A stretch of 64,000 bases of DNA from Nemopilema nomurai (lineage: Eukaryota > Cnidaria > Scyphozoa > Rhizostomeae > Rhizostomatidae), in contig PEDN01001355.1 of the NCBI GenBank assembly GCA_003864495.1, forward strand, positions 248,001-312,000, given 5' to 3'. Every line of letters begins with the position of its first letter. Position 1 is the stretch's first letter. A program made the position numbers and the translations under genes. Of the stretch, positions 36,788 to 51,700 are shown in pieces. The notes under the pieces are model-generated. The model ran no database searches. It was given only the letters and a program-made list of their open reading frames with translations, and was not told the origin of the DNA.

Positions 36788-39700
36788 AGGTAGAAAAGAA
36801 GATCGGAATTTTTCATCAGTTTTGACCAATTTTGCAAGGCTATAGTCTTGGCGTTTATCGTAAAACGGGGCAACTTTGTAAACCACTCATATCTTGTAAA
36901 ATACACATCCTAGAGGCAAACCAAGTACACTCCTAGGTTGCCCTTGTTCTACTCTACAAGACAACGGTAGAAAAGAAGATCGGAATTTTCAATCAGTTTT
37001 GACCAAGTTTCCAAGACTATAGCCTTGGCGTTTTGCGTAAAACGGGGCAACTTTGTAAACAATTCATATCTTGCAAAATACACGTTCTAGAGGCAAACCA
37101 AGTACACCCATAGGTTGCCCTTGTTCAACTCTACAAGACTATGGTAGAAAAGAAGATCAGAATTTTCCATCAGTTTTGACCAATTTTGCAAGACTATAGC
37201 CTTGGCGTTTTGCGTAAAACGGGGCAACTTTGAAAACCACTCATATCTTGCAAAATACACGTCCTAGAGGCAAACCAAGTACAGCCATAGGTTGCCCTTG
37301 TCCTACTCTACAAGACAATGGTAAAAAGAAGATCGGAATTTTCCATCAGTTTTGACCAATTTTGCAAGGCTATAGTCTTGGCGTTTTGCGTAAAACGGGG
37401 CAACTTTGAAAACCACTCATATCTCACAAATACACGTCCTAGAGGCAAACCAAGTACACCCATAGGTTGCCCTTGTTCTACTCTACAAGACAATGGTAAA
37501 AAAGAAGATCGGAATTTTCCATCAGTTTTGACCAATTTTGCAAGGCTATAGCCTTGGCGTTTTGCGTAAAACGGGGCAACTTTGAAAACCACTCATATCT
37601 TGCAAAATACACGTCCTAGAGGCAAACCAAGTACACCCATAGGTTGCCCTTGTTCTACTCTACAAGACAATGGTAGAAAAGAAGATCGGAATTTTCCATC
37701 AGTTTTGACCAATTTTGCAAGGCTATAGCCTTGGCGTTTTGCGTAAAACGGGGCAACTTTGAAAACCACTCATATCTTGCAAAATACACGTCCTAGAGGC
37801 AAACCAAGTACACCCATAGGTTGCCCTTGTTCTACTCTACAAGACAATGGTAGAAAAGAAGATCGGAATTTTCCATCAGTTTTGACCAATTTTGCAAGGC
37901 TATAGCCTTGGCGTTTTGCGTAAAACGGGGCAACTTTGAAAACCACTCATATCTTGCAAAATACACGTCCTAGAGGCAAACCAAGTACACCCATAGGTTG
38001 CCCTTGTTCTACTCTACAAGACAATGGTAGAAAAAATCGGAATTTTCCATCAGTTTTGACCAATTTTGCAAGGCTATAGCCTTGGCGTTTTGCGTAAAAC
38101 GGGGCAACTTTGAAAACCACTCATATCTTGCAAAATACACGTCCTAGAGGCAAACCAAGTACACCCATAGGTTGCCCTTGTTCTACTCTACAAGACAATG
38201 GTAGAAAAGAAGATCGGAATTTTCCATCAGTTTTGACCAATTTTGCAAGGCTATAGCCTTGGCGTTTTGCGTAAAACGGGGCAACTTTGAAAACCACTCA
38301 TATCTTGCAAAATACACGTCCTAGAGGCAAACCAAGTACACCCATAGGTTGCCCTTGTTCTACTCTACAAGACAATGGTAGAAAAGAAGATCGGAATTTT
38401 CCATCAGTTTTGACCAATTTTGCAAGGCTATAGCCTTGGCGTTTTGCGTAAAACGGGGCAACTTTGAAAACCACTCATATCTTGCAAAATACACGTCCTA
38501 GAGGCAAACCAAGTACACCCATAGGTTGCCCTTGTTCTACTCTACAAGACAATGGTAGAAAAGAAGATCGGAATTTTCCATCAGTTTTGACCAATTTTGC
38601 AAGGCTATAGCCTTGGCGTTTTGCGTAAAACGGGGCAACTTTGAAAACCACTCATATCTTGCAAAATACACGTCCTAGAGGCAAACCAAGTACACCCATA
38701 GGTTGCCCTTGTTCTACTCTACAAGACAATGGTAGAAAAGAAGATCGGAATTTTCCATCAGTTTTGACCAATTTTGCAAGGCTATAGCCTTGGCGTTTTG
38801 CGTAAAACGGGGCAACTTTGAAAACCACTCATATCTTGCAAAATACACGTCCTAGAGGCAAACCAAGTACACCCATAGGTTGCCCTTGTTCTACTCTACA
38901 AGACAATGGTAGAAAAAATCGGAATTTTCCATCAGTTTTGACCAATTTTGCAAGGCTATAGCCTTGGCGTTTTGCGTAAAACGGGGCAACTTTGAAAACT
39001 CATATCTTGCAAAATACACGTCCTAGAGGCAAACCAAGTACACCCATAGGTTGCCCTTGTTCTACTCTACAAGACAATGGTAGAAAAGAATCGGAATTTT
39101 CCATCAGTTTTGACCAATTTTGCAAGGCTATAGCCTTGGCGTTTTGCGTAAAACGGGGCAACTTTGAAAACCACTCATATCTTGCAAAATACACGTCCTA
39201 GAGGCAAACCAAGTACACCCATAGGTTGCCCTTGTTCTACTCTACAAGACAATGGTAGAAAAAATCGGAATTTTCCATCAGTTTTGACCAATTTTGCAAG
39301 GCTATAGCCTTGGCGTTTTGCGTAAAACGGGGCAACTTTGAAAACCACTCATATCTTGCAAAATACACGTCCTAGAGGCAAACCAAGTACACCCATAGGT
39401 TGCCCTTGTTCTACTCTACAAGACAATGGTAGAAAAGAAGATCGGAATTTTCCATCAGTTTTGACCAATTTTGCAAGGCTATAGCCTTGGCGTTTTGCGT
39501 AAAACGGGGCAACTTTGAAAACCACTCATATCTTGCAAAATACACGTCCTAGAGGCAAACCAAGTACACCCATAGGTTGCCCTTGTTCTACTCTACAAGA
39601 CAATGGTAGAAAAAATCGGAATTTTCCATCAGTTTTGACCAATTTTGCAAGGCTATAGCCTTGGCGTTTTGCGTAAAACGGGGCAACTTTGAAAACCACT

Positions 39701-42700
39701 CATATCTTGCAAAATACACGTCCTAGAGGCAAACCAAGTACACCCATAGGTTGCCCTTGTTCTACTCTACAAGACAATGGTAGAAAAGAAGATCGGAATT
39801 TTCCATCAGTTTTGACCAATTTTGCAAGGCTATAGCCTTGGCGTTTTGCGTAAAACGGGGCAACTTTGAAAACCACTCATATCTTGCAAAATACACGTCC
39901 TAGAGGCAAACCAAGTACACCCATAGGTTGCCCTTGTTCTACTCTACAAGACAATGGTAGAAAATCGGAATTTTCCATCAGTTTTGACCAATTTTGCAAG
40001 GCTATAGCCTTGGCGTTTTGCGTAAAACGGGGCAACTTTGAAAACCACTCATATCTTGCAAAATACACGTCCTAGAGGCAAACCAAGTACACCCATAGGT
40101 TGCCCTTGTTCTACTCTACAAGACAATGGTAGAAAAAAATCGGAATTTTCCATCAGTTTTGACCAATTTTGCAAGGCTATAGCCTTGGCGTTTTGCGTAA
40201 AACGGGGCAACTTTGAAAACCACTCATATCTTGCAAAATACACGTCCTAGAGGCAAACCAAGTACACCCATAGGTTGCCCTTGTTCTACTCTACAAGACA
40301 ATGGTAGAAAAGAAGATCGGAATTTTCCATCAGTTTTGACCAATTTTGCAAGGCTATAGCCTTGGCGTTTTGCGTAAAACGGGGCAACTTTGAAAACCAC
40401 TCATATCTTGCAAAATACACGTCCTAGAGGCAAACCAAGTACACCCATAGGTTGCCCTTGTTCTACTCTACAAGACAATGGTAGAAAAGAAGATCGGAAT
40501 TTTCCATCAGTTTTGACCAATTTTGCAAGGCTATAGCCTTGGCGTTTTGCGTAAAACGGGGCAACTTTGAAAACCACTCATATCTTGCAAAATACACGTC
40601 CTAGAGGCAAACCAAGTACACCCATAGGTTGCCCTTGTTCTACTCTACAAGACAATGGTAGAAAAAATCGGAATTTTCCATCAGTTTTGACCAATTTTGC
40701 AAGGCTATAGCCTTGGCGTTTTGCGTAAAACGGGGCAACTTTGAAAACCACTCATATCTTGCAAAATACACGTCCTAGAGGCAAACCAAGTACACCCATA
40801 GGTTGCCCTTGTTCTACTCTACAAGACAATGGTAGAAAAAATCGGAATTTTCCATCAGTTTTGACCAATTTTGCAAGGCTATAGCCTTGGCGTTTTGCGT
40901 AAAACGGGGCAACTTTGAAAACCACTCATATCTTGCAAAATACACGTCCTAGAGGCAAACCAAGTACACCCATAGGTTGCCCTTGTTCTACTCTACAAGA
41001 CAATGGTAGAAAAGAAGATCGGAATTTTCCATCAGTTTTGACCAATTTTGCAAGGCTATAGCCTTGGCGTTTTGCGTAAAACGGGGCAACTTTGAAAACC
41101 ACTCATATCTTGCAAAATACACGTCCTAGAGGCAAACCAAGTACACCCATAGGTTGCCCTTGTTCTACTCTACAAGACAATGGTAGAAAAAATCGGAATT
41201 TTCCATCAGTTTTGACCAATTTTGCAAGGCTATAGCCTTGGCGTTTTGCGTAAAACGGGGCAACTTTGAAAACCACTCATATCTTGCAAAATACACGTCC
41301 TAGAGGCAAACCAAGTACACCCATAGGTTGCCCTTGTTCTACTCTACAAGACAATGGTAGAAAAGAAGATCGGAATTTTCCATCAGTTTTGACCAATTTT
41401 GCAAGGCTATAGCCTTGGCGTTTTGCGTAAAACGGGGCAACTTTGAAAACCACTCATATCTTGCAAAATACACGTCCTAGAGGCAAACCAAGTACACCCA
41501 TAGGTTGCCCTTGTTCTACTCTACAAGACAATGGTAGAAAGAAGATCGGAATTTTCCATCAGTTTTGACCAATTTTGCAAGGCTATAGCCTTGGCGTTTT
41601 GCGTAAAACGGGGCAACTTTGAAAACCACTCATATCTTGCAAAATACACGTCCTAGAGGCAAACCAAGTACACCCATAGGTTGCCCTTGTTCTACTCTAC
41701 AAGACAATGGTAGAAAAAGAAGATCGGAATTTTCCATCAGTTTTGACCAATTTTGCAAGGCTATAGCCTTGGCGTTTTGCGTAAAACGGGGCAACTTTGA
41801 AAACCACTCATATCTTGCAAAATACACGTCCTAGAGGCAAACCAAGTACACCCATAGGTTGCCCTTGTTCTACTCTACAAGACAATGGTAGAAAAGAAGA
41901 TCGGAATTTTCCATCAGTTTTGACCAATTTTGCAAGGCTATAGCCTTGGCGTTTTGCGTAAAACGGGGCAACTTTGAAAACCACTCATATCTTGCAAAAT
42001 ACACGTCCTAGAGGCAAACCAAGTACACCCATAGGTTGCCCTTGTTCTACTCTACAAGACAATGGTAGAAAAAATCGGAATTTTCCATCAGTTTTGACCA
42101 ATTTTGCAAGGCTATAGCCTTGGCGTTTTGCGTAAAACGGGGCAACTTTGAAAACCACTCATATCTTGCAAAATACACGTCCTAGAGGCAAACCAAGTAC
42201 ACCCATAGGTTGCCCTTGTTCTACTCTACAAGACAATGGTAGAAAAAATCGGAATTTTCCATCAGTTTTGACCAATTTTGCAAGGCTATAGCCTTGGCGT
42301 TTTGCGTAAAACGGGGCAACTTTGAAAACCACTCATATCTTGCAAAATACACGTCCTAGAGGCAAACCAAGTACACCCATAGGTTGCCCTTGTTCTACTC
42401 TACAAGACAATGGTAGAAAAGAAGATCGGAATTTTCCATCAGTTTTGACCAATTTTGCAAGGCTATAGCCTTGGCGTTTTGCGTAAAACGGGGCAAAAAA
42501 CCACTCATATCTTGCAAAATACACGTCCTAGAGGCAAACCAAGTACACCCATAGGTTGCCCTTGTTCTACTCTACAAGACAATGGTAGAAAAGAAGATCG
42601 GAATTTTCCATCAGTTTTGACCAATTTTGCAAGGCTATAGCCTTGGCGTTTTGCGTAAAACGGGGCAACTTTGAAAACCACTCATATCTTGCAAAATACA

Positions 42701-45700
42701 CGTCCTAGAGGCAAACCAAGTACACCCATAGGTTGCCCTTGTTCTACTCTACAAGACAATGGTAGAAAAGAAGATCGGAATTTTCCATCAGTTTTGACCA
42801 ATTTTGCAAGGCTATAGCCTTGGCGTTTTGCGTAAAACGGGGCAACTTTGAAAACCACTCATATCTTGCAAAATACACGTCCTAGAGGCAAACCAAGTAC
42901 ACCCATAGGTTGCCCTTGTTCTACTCTACAAGACAATGGTAGAAAAAAGATCGGAATTTTCCATCAGTTTTGACCAATTTTGCAAGGCTATAGCCTTGGC
43001 GTTTTGCGTAAAACGGGGCAACTTTGAAAACCACTCATATCTTGCAAAATACACGTCCTAGAGGCAAACCAAGTACACCCATAGGTTGCCCTTGTTCTAC
43101 TCTACAAGACAATGGTAGAAAAGAAGATCGGAATTTTCCATCAGTTTTGACCAATTTTGCAAGGCTATAGCCTTGGCGTTTTGCGTAAAACGGGGCAACT
43201 TTGAAAACCACTCATATCTTGCAAAATACACGTCCTAGAGGCAAACCAAGTACACCCATAGGTTGCCCTTGTTCTACTCTACAAGACAATGGTAGAAAAA
43301 AGGAATTTTCCATCAGTTTTGACCAATTTTGCAAGGCTATAGCCTTGGCGTTTTGCGTAAAACGGGGCAACTTTGAAAACCATCATATCTTGCAAAATAC
43401 ACGTCCTAGAGGCAAACCAAGTACACCCATAGGTTGCCCTTGTTCTACTCTACAAGACAATGGTAGAAAAGAAGATCGGAATTTTCCATCAGTTTTGACC
43501 AATTTTGCAAGGCTATAGCCTTGGCGTTTTGCGTAAAACGGGGCAACTTTGAAAACCACTCATATCTTGCAAAATACACGTCCTAGAGGCAAACCAAGTA
43601 CACCCATAGGTTGCCCTTGTTCTACTCTACAAGACAATGGTAGAAAAAATCGGAATTTTCCATCAGTTTTGACCAATTTTGCAAGGCTATAGCCTTGGCG
43701 TTTTGCGTAAAACGGGGCAACTTTGAAAACCACTCATATCTTGCAAAATACACGTCCTAGAGGCAAACCAAGTACACCCATAGGTTGCCCTTGTTCTACT
43801 CTACAAGACAATGGTAGAAAAGAAGATCGGAATTTTCCATCAGTTTTGACCAATTTTGCAAGGCTATAGCCTTGGCGTTTTGCGTAAAACGGGGCAACTT
43901 TGAAAACCACTCATATCTTGCAAAATACACGTCCTAGAGGCAAACCAAGTACACCCATAGGTTGCCCTTGTTCTACTCTACAAGACAATGGTAGAAAAAA
44001 TCGGAATTTTCCATCAGTTTTGACCAATTTTGCAAGGCTATAGCCTTGGCGTTTTGCGTAAAACGGGCAACTTTGAAAACCACTCATATCTTGCAAAATA
44101 CACGTCCTAGAGGCAAACCAAGTACACCCATAGGTTGCCCTTGTTCTACTCTACAAGACAATGGTAGAAAAGAAGATCGGAATTTTCCATCAGTTTTGAC
44201 CAATTTTGCAAGGCTATAGCCTTGGCGTTTTGCGTAAAACGGAACTTTGAAAACCACTCAATATCTTCAAAATACACGTCCTAGAGGCAAACCAAGTACA
44301 CCCATAGGTTGCCCTTGTTCTACTCTACAAGACAATGGTAGAAAAAATCGGAATTTTCCATCAGTTTTGACCAATTTTGCAAGGCTATAGCCTTGGCGTT
44401 TTGCGTAAAACGGGGCAACTTTGAAAACCACTCATATCTTGCAAAATACACGTCCTAGAGGCAAACCAAGTACACCCATAGGTTGCCCTTGTTCTACTCT
44501 ACAAGACAATGGTAGAAAGAAGATCGGAATTTTCCATCACTTTAGACCAATTTCGCAAAGGCTATAGGCCTTGGCGTTTTGCGTAAAACGGGGCAACTTT
44601 GAAAACCACTCATATCTTGCAAAATACACGTCCTAGAGGCAAACCAAGTACACCCATAGGTTGCCCTTGTTCTACTCTACAAGACAATGGTAGAAAGAAG
44701 ATGGAATTTTCCATCAGTTTTGACCAATTTTGCAAGGCTATAGCCTTGGCGTTTTGCGTAAAACGGGGCAACTTTGAAAACCACTCATATCTTGCAAAAT
44801 ACACGTCCTAGAGGCAAACCAAGTACACCCATAGGTTGCCCTTGTTCTACTCTACAAGACAATGGTAGAAAAGAAGATCGGAATTTTCCATCAGTTTTGA
44901 CCAATTTTGCAAGGCTATAGCCTTGGCGTTTTGCGTAAAACGGGGCAACTTTGAAAACCACTCATATCTTGCAAAATACACGTCCTAGAGGCAAACCAAG
45001 TACACCCATAGGTTGCCCTTGTTCTACTCTACAAGACAATGGTAGAAAGAAGATCGGAATTTTCCATCAGTTTTGACCAATTTTGCAAGGCTATAGCCTT
45101 GGCGTTTTGCGTAAAACGGGGCAACTTTGAAAACCACTCATATCTTGCAAAATACACGTCCTAGAGGCAAACCAAGTACACCCATAGGTTGCCCTTGTTC
45201 TACTCTACAAGACAATGGTAGAAAAGAAGATCGGAATTTTCCATCAGTTTTGACCAATTTTGCAAGGCTATAGCCTTGGCGTTTTGCGTAAAACGGGGCA
45301 ACTTTGAAAACCACTCATATCTTGCAAAATACACGTCCTAGAGGCAAACCAAGTACACCCATAGGTTGCCCTTGTTCTACTCTACAAGACAATGGTAAAA
45401 GAAGATCGGAATTTTCCATCAGTTTTGACCAATTTTGCAAGGCTATAGCCTTGGCGTTTTGCGTAAAACGGGGCAACTTTGAAAACCACTCATATCTTGC
45501 AAAATACACGTCCTAGAGGCAAACCAAGTACACCCATAGGTTGCCCTTGTTCTACTCTACAAGACAATGGTAGAAAAGAAGATCGGAATTTTCCATCAGT
45601 TTTGACCAATTTTGCAAGGCTATAGCCTTGGCGTTTTGCGTAAAACGGGGCAACTTTGAAAACCACTCATATCTTGCAAAATACACGTCCTAGAGGCAAA

Positions 45701-48700
45701 CCAAGTACACCATAGGTTGCCCTTGTTCTACTCTACAAGACAATGGTAGAAAAGAAGATCGGAATTTTCCATCAGTTTTGACCAATTTTGCAAGGCTATA
45801 GCCTTGGCGTTTTGCGTAAAACGGGGCAACTTTGAAAACCACTCATATCTTGCAAAATACACGTCCTAGAGGCAAACCAAGTACACCCATAGGTTGCCCT
45901 TGTTCTACTCTACAAGACAATGGTAAAAGAAGGATTTTCCATCAGTTTTGACCAATTTTGCAAGGCTATAGCCTTGGCTTTGCGTAAAAGGGCAACTTTG
46001 AAAACCACTCATATCTTGCAAAATACACGTCCTAGAGGCAAACCAAGTACACCCATAGGTTGCCCTTGTTCTACTCTACAAGACAATGGTAGAAAAGAAG
46101 ATGGAATTTTCCAGTCAGTTTTGACCAATTTTGCAAGGCTATAGCCTTGGCGTTTTGCGTAAAACGGGGCAACTTTGAAAACCACTCATATCTTGCAAAA
46201 TACACGTCCTAGAGGCAAACACCAAGGTGTCCCTTGTTCTACTCTACAAGACAATGGTAGAAAAAGAAGATGAATTTTCCATCAGTTTTGACCAATTTTG
46301 CAAGGCTATAGCCTTCGCTGTGGCGTTTTGCGTAAAACGGGGCAACTTTGAAAACCACTCATATCTTGCAAAATACACGTCCTAGAGGCAAACCAAGTAC
46401 ACCCATAGGTTGCCCTTGTTCTACTCTACAAGACAATGGTAGAAAAGAAATCGGAATTCCATCAGTTTTGAAATTTTGCAAGGCTATAGCCTTGGCGTTT
46501 TGCGTAAAACGGGGCAACTTTGAAAACCACTCATATCTTGCAAAATACACGTCCTAGAGGCAAACCAAGTACACCCATAGGTTGCCCTTGTTCTACTCTA
46601 CAAGACAATGGTAGAAAGAAGATCGGAATTTTCCATCAGTTTTGACCAACTTTGCAAGGCTATAGCCTTGGCGTTTTGCGTAAAACGGGGCAACTTGAAA
46701 ACCACTCATATCTTGCAAAATACACGTCCTAGAGGCAAACCAAGTACACCATAGGTTGCCCTTGTTCTACTCTACAAGACAATGGTAGAAAAAAATCGGA
46801 ATTTTCCATCAGTTTTGACCAATTTTGCAAGGCTATAGCCTTGGCGTTTTGCGTAAAACGGGGCAACTTTGAAAACCACTCATATCTTTGCAAAATACAC
46901 GTCCTAGAGGCAAACCAAGTACACCCATAGGTTGCCCTTGTTCTACTCTACAAGACAATGGTAGAAAAGAAGATCGGAATTTTCCATCAGTTTTGACCAA
47001 TTTTGCAAGGCTATAGCCTTGGCGTTTTGCGTAAAACGGGCAACTTTGAAAACCACTCATATCTTGCAAAATACACGTCCTAGAGGCAAACCAAGTACAC
47101 CCATAGGTTGCCTTGTTCTACTCTACAAGACAATGGTAGAAAAGAAGATCGGAATTTTCCATCAGTTTTGACCAATTTTGCAAGGCTATAGCCTTGGCGT
47201 TTTGCGTAAAACGGGGCAACTTTGAAAACCACTCATATCTTGCAAAATACACGTCCTAGAGGCAAACCAAGTACACCCATAGGTTGCCCTTGTTCTACTC
47301 TACAAGACAATGGTAGAAAAGAAGATCGGAATTTTCCATCAGTTTTGACCAATTTTGCAAGGCTATAGCCTTGGCGTTTTGCGTAAAACGGGGCAACTTT
47401 GAAAACCACTCATATCTTGCAAAATACACGTCCTAGAGGCAAACCAAGTACACCCATAGGTTGCCCTTGTTCTACTCTACAAGACAATGGTAGAAAAGAA
47501 GATCGGAATTTCCATCAGTTTTGACCAATTTTGCAAGGCTATAGCCTTGGCGTTTTGCGTAAAACGGGCAACTTTGAAAACCACTCATATCTTGCAAAAT
47601 ACACGTCTAGAGGCAAACCAAGTACACCATAGGTTGCCCTTGTTCTACTCTACAAGACAATGGTAGAAAAGAAGATCGGAATTTTCCATCAGTTTTGACC
47701 AATTTTGCAAGGCTATAGCCTTGGCGTTTTGCGTAAAACGGGGCAACTTTGAAAACCACTCATATCTTGCAAAATACACGTCCTAGAGGCAAACCAAGTA
47801 CACCATAGGTTGCCCTTGTTCTACTCTACAAGACAATGGTAGAAAAAAGTCGGAATTTTCCATCAGTTTTGACCAATTTTGCAAGGCTATAGCCTTGGCG
47901 TTTTGCGTAAAACGGGGCAACTTTGAAAACCACTCATATCTTGCAAAATACACGTCCTAGAGCAAACCAAGTACACCCATAGGTTGCCCTTGTTCTACTC
48001 TACAAGACAATGGTAGAAAAGAAGATCGGAATTTTCCATCAGTTTTGACCAATTTTGCAAGGCTATAGCCTTGGCGTTTTGCGTAAAACGGGGCAACTTG
48101 AAAACCACTCATATCTTGCAAAATACACGTCCTAGAGGCAAACCAAGTACCCATAGGTTGCCCTTGTTCTACTCTACAAGACAATGGTAGAAAAGAAATC
48201 GGAATTTTCCATCAGTTTTGACCAATTTTGCAAGGCTATAGCCTTGGCGTTTTGCGTAAAACGGGGCAACTTTGAAAACCACTCATATCTTGCAAAATAC
48301 ACGTCCTAGAGGCAAACCAAGTACACCATAGGTTGCCCTTGTTCTACTCTACAAGACAATGGTAGAAAAGAAGTCGGAATTTTCCATCAGTTTTGACCAA
48401 TTTTGCAAGGCTATAGCCTTGGCGTTTTGCGTAAAACGGGGCAACTTTGAAAACCACTCATATCTTGCAAAATACACCTAGAGCAAACCAAGTACACCCA
48501 TAGGTTGCCCTTGTTCTACTCTACAAGACAATGGTAGAAAAGAAGTCGGAATTTTCCATCAGTTTTGACCATTTTGCAAGGCTATAGCCTTGGCGTTTTG
48601 CGTAAAACGGGGCAACTTTGAAAACCACTCATATCTTGCAAAATACACGTCCTAGAGGCAAACCAAGTACACCCATAGGTTGCCCTTGTTCTACTCTACA

Positions 48701-51700
48701 AGACAATGGTAGAAAAGAAGATCGGAATTTTCCATCAGTTTTGACCAATTTTGCAAGGCTATAGCCTTGGCGTTTTGCGTAAAACGGGGCAACTTTGAAA
48801 ACCACTCATATCTTGCAAAATACACGTCCTAGAGGCAAACCAAGTACACCCATAGGTTGCCCTTGTTCTACTCTACAAGACAATGGTAAAAAAATCGGAA
48901 TTTTCCATCAGTTTTGACCAATTTTGCAAGGCTATAGCCTTGGCGTTTTGCGTAAAACGGGGCAACTTTGAAAACCACTCATATCTTGCAAAATACACGT
49001 CCTAGAGGCAAACCAAGTACACCCATAGGTTGCCCTTGTTCTACTCTACAAGACAATGGTAGAAAAGAAGATCGGAATTTTCCATCAGTTTTGACCAATT
49101 TTGCAAGGCTATAGCCTTGGCGTTTTGCGTAAAACGGGGCAACTTTGAAAACCACTCATATCTTGCAAAATACACGTCCTAGAGGCAAACCAAGTACACC
49201 CATAGGTTGCCCTTGTTCTACTCTACAAGACAATGGTAGAAAAGAAGATCGGAATTTTCCATCAGTTTTGACCAATTTTGCAAGGCTATAGCCTTGGCGT
49301 TTTGCGTAAAACGGGGCAACTTTGAAAACCACTCATATCTTGCAAAATACACGTCCTAGAGGCAAACCAAGTACACCCATAGGTTGCCCTTGTTCTACTC
49401 TACAAGACAATGGTAGAAAAAGATCGGAATTTTCCATCAGTTTTGACCAATTTTGCAAGGCTATAGCCTTGGCGTTTTGCGTAAAACGGGGCAACTTTGA
49501 AAACCACTCATATCTTGCAAAATACACGTCCTAGAGGCAAACCAAGTACACCCATAGGTTGCCCTTGTTCTACTCTACAAGACAATGGTAGAAAGAAGAT
49601 CGGAATTTTCCATCAGTTTTGACCAATTTTGCAAGGCTATAGCCTTGGCGTTTTGCGTAAAACGGGGCAACTTTGAAAACCACTCATATCTTGCAAAATA
49701 CACGTCCTAGAGGCAAACCAAGTACACCCATAGGTTGCCCTTGTTCTACTCTACAAGACAATGGTAAAAAAGATCGGAATTTTCCATCAGTTTTGACCAA
49801 TTTTGCAAGGCTATAGCCTTGGCGTTTTGCGTAAAACGGGGCAACTTTGAAAACCACTCATATCTTGCAAAATACACGTCCTAGAGGCAAACCAAGTACA
49901 CCCATAGGTTGCCCTTGTTCTACTCTACAAGACAATGGTAGAAAAAGATCGGAATTTTCCATCAGTTTTGACCAATTTTGCAAGGCTATAGCCTTGGCGT
50001 TTTGCGTAAAACGGGGCAACTTTGAAAACCACTCATATCTTGCAAAATACACGTCCTAGAGGCAAACCAAGTACACCCATAGGTTGCCCTTGTTCTACTC
50101 TACAAGACAATAGAAAAGAAGATCGGAATTTTCCATCAGTTTTGACCAATTTTGCAAGGCTATAGCCTTGGCGTTTTGCGTAAAACGGGGCAACTTTGAA
50201 AACCACTCATATCTTGCAAAATACACGTCCTAGAGGCAAACCAAGTACACCCATAGGTTGCCCTTGTTCTACTCTACAAGACAATGGTAGAAAAGAAGAT
50301 CGGAATTTTCCATCAGTTTTGACCAATTTTGCAAGGCTATAGCCTTGGCGTTTTGCGTAAAACGGGGCAACTTTGAAAACCACTCATATCTTGCAAAATA
50401 CACGTCCTAGAGGCAAACCAAGTACACCCATAGGTTGCCCTTGTTCTACTCTACAAGACAATGGTAGAAAAGAAGATCGGAATTTTCCATCAGTTTTGAC
50501 CAATTTTGCAAGGCTATAGCCTTGGCGTTTTGCGTAAAACGGGGCAACTTTGAAAACCACTCATATCTTGCAAAATACACGTCCTAGAGGCAAACCAAGT
50601 ACACCCATAGGTTGCCCTTGTTCTACTCTACAAGACAATGGTAGAAAGAAGATCGGAATTTTCCATCAGTTTTGACCAATTTTGCAAGGCTATAGCCTTG
50701 GCGTTTTGCGTAAAACGGGGCAACTTTGAAAACCACTCATATCTTGCAAAATACACGTCCTAGAGGCAAACCAAGTACACCCATAGGTTGCCCTTGTTCT
50801 ACTCTACAAGACAATGGTAGAAAAGAAGATCGGAATTTTCCATCAGTTTTGACCAATTTTGCAAGGCTATAGCCTTGGCGTTTTGCGTAAAACGGGGCAA
50901 CTTTGAAAACCACTCATATCTTGCAAAATACACGTCCTAGAGGCAAACCAAGTACACCCATAGGTTGCCCTTGTTCTACTCTACAAGACAATGGTAGAAA
51001 GAAGATGGAATTTTCCATCAGTTTTGACCAATTTTGCAAGGCTATAGCCTTGGCGTTTTGCGTAAAACGGGGCAACTTTGAAAACCACTCATATCTTGCA
51101 AAATACACGTCCTAGAGGCAAACCAAGTACACCCATAGGTTGCCCTTGTTCTACTCTACAAGACAATGGTAGAAAAGAAATCGGAATTTTCCATCAGTTT
51201 TGACCAATTTTGCAAGGCTATAGCCTTGGCGTTTTGCGTAAAACGGGGCAACTTTGAAAACCACTCATATCTTGCAAAATACACGTCCTAGAGGCAAACC
51301 AAGTACACCCATAGGTTGCCCTTGTTCTACTCTACAAGACAATGGTAGAAAAAGATCGGAATTTTCCATCAGTTTTGACCAATTTTGCAAGGCTATAGCC
51401 TTGGCGTTTTGCGTAAAACGGGGCAACTTTGAAAACCACTCATATCTTGCAAAATACACGTCCTAGAGGCAAACCAAGTACACCCATAGGTTGCCCTTGT
51501 TCTACTCTACAAGACAATGGTAGAAAAATGGAATTTTCCATCAGTTTTGACCAATTTTGCAAGGCTATAGCCTTGGCGTTTTGCGTAAAACGGGGCAACT
51601 TTGAAAACCACTCATATCTTGCAAAATACACGTCCTAGAGGCAAACCAAGTACACCCATAGGTTGCCCTTGTTCTACTCTACAAGACAATGGTAGAAAGA

